This document shows, in pieces, positions 14,476 to 16,739 of a DNA stretch of 16,739 bases (position 1 is its first letter; each line of letters begins with the position of its first letter). The position numbers were made by a program, and so were the translations under genes. The notes beneath the pieces were generated by a model, which did no database searches, had not been told where the DNA came from, and saw only the letters and a program-made list of their open reading frames with translations. This stretch comes from Caccousia sp900752115 (GTDB taxonomy: Bacteria; Bacillota; Clostridia; Oscillospirales; Acutalibacteraceae). The stretch is from positions 1-16,739 of the forward strand of contig CABRNB010000063.1 of assembly GCA_902472225.1 (NCBI GenBank), in the 5' to 3' direction.

Positions 14476-15075
14476 TTGAAAATCGCGATCAAAAGCTGCT
14501 TCACCACGCTGGTGGAGGACACTACACTGATCCAGAACGCAGCGACGCCTTATCCGGTCGAATTCGCCTTCAGCAAGGATTGGGACGGGTTCGCAAAGAC
14601 TGCGTTCTTTGAGGCAGGCGGTGTCAGCATGGCTGTGGTGCTGAGCGAGGACAAGTGTGACATTCCGGGCGAATGCCTGAAGAAAGGCGGTATCCCGCTG
14701 AAAATCGCCGTTTATGGCGTTAAGGGCGAGGAACAGAAGTCGACTGGCTGGCATGTGACCAGCAAGATCCTCTTCCCGGCCAATATCAGCATTGGCACAG
14801 GCGGCTCCGGAGACCCGATGGGCGATGAAGCCTACAAGCAGATCATGGGAATCATCGGTGACCCATCGACGGCGGGTTTTGGCAACAAGACGCTGACCGA
14901 GGTGATCGTTGAGATTCAGAGGAGCATTTCCGGAACGGCCTCTGATAAAGAGGTGGACGATATGCTGAACGACGCCTTTGCCTCGAACGACCCGGGCGGA
15001 AGCACATCCGACAACACCGCTTCCGACAAAGAAGTGGACGACCTACTCAATGATGTTTTCGGCGAACAGCCGTGA
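14476..15075 (+). CDS. Tail-associated protein, 199 aa, with duplicated C-terminal EVDDxLND motif
   Basis: The first roughly 100 residues form a beta-rich domain (FAFSKDWDGFAKTAFF, CDIPGECLKKGGIPLKIAVYG) of a kind seen in tail or baseplate accessory proteins of Clostridia phages. I cannot name its family. A Gly-rich linker follows at about 108-115 (GTGGSGDPMG), then a helical part. Two copies of SDKEVDD(M/L)LND(A/V)F stand at 14941-14979 and 15022-15060, separated by a Ser/Gly/Asp linker. The same motif ends the next gene's protein. The start is TTG at 14476. The open frame from 14452 overlaps the upstream gene and lacks a ribosome site. It sits among fibre genes, so it may link or dock fibre subunits. 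That role is inferred. Confidence 0.75.
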   Translation: MKIAIKSCFTTLVEDTTLIQNAATPYPVEFAFSKDWDGFAKTAFFEAGGVSMAVVLSEDKCDIPGECLKKGGIPLKIAVYGVKGEEQKSTGWHVTSKILFPANISIGTGGSGDPMGDEAYKQIMGIIGDPSTAGFGNKTLTEVIVEIQRSISGTASDKEVDDMLNDAFASNDPGGSTSDNTASDKEVDDLLNDVFGEQP

Positions 15076-15104
15076 ACAAATATATTTAAGGGGGGACATG
15101 CAAT

Positions 15105-15935
15105 ATGTCTACTACCAAGCACACTACTATTGAACAGCTCAAGAAACTGGCGCTGCGCACAAAGAGCGAGATCGGCCTTGTCGACGCTAAGGTTACCGGC
15201 CTGACCACTAAGGTCAATGACCTGGTGACTGCCGGCGGCGAGCCTAACAAGCTGGAAGGTATCAAGGTCAACGGCACTCTGCTGGCCCTGACTGATAAGA
15301 TCGCCGACATCCTCATCGCCGAGGGCAAGACCAACGGCACCATCTCCGCCAACGGCGTTGATATTCCCGTTCACGGTCTGGCGGCTCTGGCCTACAAGTC
15401 CGAGGTTGCTGAGAGCGATCTGGCTGCCGCGCTGAAGGCCATCATCGACGCCAAGGCGAAGCAGGCTGACCTGGATACCCTGACCGGCGACGGCGAAGGC
15501 TCCATCAGCAAGATGATCGACGCTGCTATCAACAAGTTCGCCACCGATGTGACCGATGACAATGTGGTCAACAGCTACAAGGAGCTGATCGACTGGGTTG
15601 CCAAGCACGGCCCTGAGGCGACCAAGATGGCCGGTGGCATCAGCGAGAACAAGACCGCTATCGCCGACCTGAAGACTCTTGTCGGCACGCTGCCCGAGGG
15701 TGCGACCTCTACCACCGTTGTCGCCTACATCACCGAGGCGATCAATGCTCTGAGCATCGGCGATTACGCCAAGACGACCGAGGTGACTGCCGCGATCAGC
15801 ACCGCCCTGGAGTCTTACTACACCAAGACCCAGGTCGACGAAACCTTTGTCAAGAAGACCGACATCGTGATGGCTACCGACGCGGAAGTCGACGCCATGC
15901 TGACCGAAGTCTTCGGCGCTCAGGCTACCGTCTGA
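15105..15935 (+). CDS. Probable tail-fibre or appendage structural protein, 276 aa
   Basis: The family is not recognised. The protein opens with TTIEQLKKLALRTK, shared with the next gene. It continues as alternating helices and short strands with repeated KAI/AAL helices (AALAYKSEVAESDLAAALK, YAKTTEVTAAIS, YYTKTQVDETFVKKTD) like coiled fibre shafts, and ends with TDAEVDAMLTEVFG (15876-15917). That end echoes the doubled motif of the upstream protein. Codon use is strikingly biased: by my count 20 of 24 Leu codons are CTG and nearly all Lys codons are AAG, unlike the tape-measure gene, which uses CTT often. This suggests abundant expression, as for a many-copy structural subunit. The ATG at 15105 has an AAGGGGGG site 9 nt upstream. 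Confidence 0.72.
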   Translation: MSTTKHTTIEQLKKLALRTKSEIGLVDAKVTGLTTKVNDLVTAGGEPNKLEGIKVNGTLLALTDKIADILIAEGKTNGTISANGVDIPVHGLAALAYKSEVAESDLAAALKAIIDAKAKQADLDTLTGDGEGSISKMIDAAINKFATDVTDDNVVNSYKELIDWVAKHGPEATKMAGGISENKTAIADLKTLVGTLPEGATSTTVVAYITEAINALSIGDYAKTTEVTAAISTALESYYTKTQVDETFVKKTDIVMATDAEVDAMLTEVFGAQATV

Positions 15936-15950
15936 TCCAGCATATGTGAG

Positions 15951-15976
15951 CGGGGGATGGGGCTTCCTGCCCCCCG
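15951..15976 (+). terminator. GC-rich stem-loop in the 71-bp gap between two tail-fibre genes
   Basis: CGGGGG (15951-15956) can pair with CCCCCG (15971-15976), and alternative GGGG/CCCC pairings are possible inside. There is no T-run after it, so it is at most a weak terminator or a 3'-end stabiliser limiting downstream expression. Pairing was judged by eye. Confidence 0.35.
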
Positions 15977-16006
15977 TTCCACCTTTTGAAAGGAAGGTAA
16001 CAACAC

Positions 16007-16393
16007 ATGGCAGAGCATAAGCTTTCCACATTTGACCAGCTCAAAAAGCTGGCACTTGCGGGGAAGAGGGATTCCGCCAAGCAGGTAGCCGAATTGGCGG
16101 AGCTTGTTGCCGCCGGACTGGAGGATCTCCAGCATATCGGCATCTCTGTTACTCTGCCGGCCGCGAATTGGAACGGCGGAGAGCAGACTGTTGCACATGC
16201 TTCCCTCTTAGCTGACAGCAACTATATTTATTTTGTAGGCGCAGACGCCGGTACCCGTAATGTGTACGACAATTATGGCGTGAGCGCAGGCAATGTAACC
16301 ACAAGCGGGCAGATGACTTTCCGGTGCGATACGACGCCGACCGTTGACTTGTCCGTCTTTATCATTCGACTGGAGGTCGGAACAGATGAGTAA
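16007..16393 (+). CDS. Short tail-fibre-like protein, 128 aa, shared N- and C-terminal modules
   Basis: The N-terminus STFDQLKKLALAGKRDSAKQ matches the start of the previous protein (TIEQLKKLAL). The remaining roughly 80 residues (VTLPAANW, TVAHASLLA, TTSGQMTFRCDTTP and DLSVFIIRLEV) match the C-terminal module of the 430-residue fibre at 13182 (LVLPASGW, TVAESRLVA, STTGFITF, RLEL). It thus looks like a receptor-contact or capping module attached to a short docking helix, without a stalk. The ATG at 16007 has AGGAAGG 9 nt upstream. Its stop overlaps the next gene (ATGAGTAA), so translation is probably coupled. Function is inferred from shared modules. Confidence 0.72.
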   Translation: MAEHKLSTFDQLKKLALAGKRDSAKQVAELAELVAAGLEDLQHIGISVTLPAANWNGGEQTVAHASLLADSNYIYFVGADAGTRNVYDNYGVSAGNVTTSGQMTFRCDTTPTVDLSVFIIRLEVGTDE

Positions 16394-16739
16394 TGTTGGC
16401 AAGGTATTCAACCTTTCCGGCGGCGGTGGCAGCGGCTCTCCGAAGATGGAAAGTCTGACTATCGCCACCACGCCCAACAAGACGGTCTATAAGTCCGGTG
16501 AAACTTTCGACCCCACCGGCATGGTCGTTGTGGCAAACTACGGCGAAGGTCTGATGGCAAATGTGACGGGTTACACCGTCTCTCCCTCCGTTCTTACGGA
16601 CGGGGTGAGCGAAGTTGTCATCACCTACACCGAGGGTCGCATCACGAAGACCGCGACGGTTGCCGTGACGGTGAAAAAGGTGCTTATCAGCATCGCCATC
16701 ACCACGCAGCCAGCCAAGACGGTCTACCAGTATCAGGAG
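16386..16739 (+). CDS. Protein with bacterial Ig-like repeats, N-terminal part (cut by window edge)
   Basis: The first 118 codons are visible. After a short start and a Gly/Ser-rich linker (LSGGGGSGSP), one Ig-like domain runs from about residue 21 to 96. It shows the pattern TPNKTVYKSGETFDPTGMVV, GYTVSP, VVITYTEG and KTATVAVTV, as in bacterial Ig-like group 3 (Big_3) domains. A second unit begins at SIAITTQPAKTVYQ. Tandem Ig-like domains on phage tail or capsid proteins often bind surface sugars or mucus. The ATG at 16386 overlaps the upstream stop by 8 nt. The C-terminal part, which would tell more, is outside the window. Confidence 0.78.
   Translation, partial: MSNVGKVFNLSGGGGSGSPKMESLTIATTPNKTVYKSGETFDPTGMVVVANYGEGLMANVTGYTVSPSVLTDGVSEVVITYTEGRITKTATVAVTVKKVLISIAITTQPAKTVYQYQE

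Noticed and set aside
13635..14522. A 295-codon minus-strand frame opposite the coiled-coil fibre gene.
   Set aside because: It mirrors the Ala-rich repeats (Ser/Arg/Cys/Gly-rich product) and crosses a gene boundary.
14916..16031. A 371-codon minus-strand open frame opposite the tail-fibre genes.
   Set aside because: It spans several genes and intergenic gaps on the other strand, and its product is Gly/Leu/Asp/Val-rich without domain features. It is a shadow of the strongly biased codons of the gene at 15105.
13182..16739. A diversity-generating retroelement target in the fibre genes.
   Set aside because: No reverse transcriptase, template repeat or variable-repeat pair with adenine-biased changes is seen. 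The shared modules differ throughout, not only at adenines.

Overview
The window is a stretch of tailed-phage (siphovirus-type) DNA, free phage or prophage. The probable host is a gut-type, mid-GC Firmicute in the class Clostridia. The host call rests on strong AGGAGG-type ribosome binding sites, frequent TTG starts, the tail-gene order and the style of the tail-fibre proteins. No host gene, integrase, tRNA or rRNA is visible.

Left part (about 1-4862, all minus strand, transcribed right to left): a tight replication/early cluster. In transcription order it holds the C-terminal part of an SF2/SNF2-type helicase, a phage-encoded DNA polymerase III beta sliding clamp (dnaN), a DUF3268 zinc-finger protein, two Cys-rich proteins of unknown function, a 69-residue Cys-rich protein, and the N-terminus of a sigma-70 region-2-like protein cut by the window edge. 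Genes abut or overlap by 3-29 nt. The helicase ends in QLSIF, a near-perfect bacterial clamp-binding motif, and the next gene is the clamp. This suggests that the two proteins work as a pair.

Right part (about 4862-16739, all plus strand): the tail module. It holds the 3' part of the tape-measure gene, a distal tail protein, a tail-endopeptidase/tail-spike protein ending in a self-cleaving S74 chaperone, a DUF1617-like protein, and a run of tail-fibre or receptor-binding proteins that share short N- and C-terminal modules. The last is a protein with bacterial Ig-like repeats, cut by the window edge.

The most unusual feature is the joint near 4862. A helicase lacking its 5' end and a tape-measure gene lacking its 5' end meet there head to head, with no promoter or start codon between them. 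A single inversion of the segment between the helicase and tape-measure genes would give exactly this joint. An assembly or amplification chimera would look the same. Every stretch of more than about 100 bases is covered by a gene.
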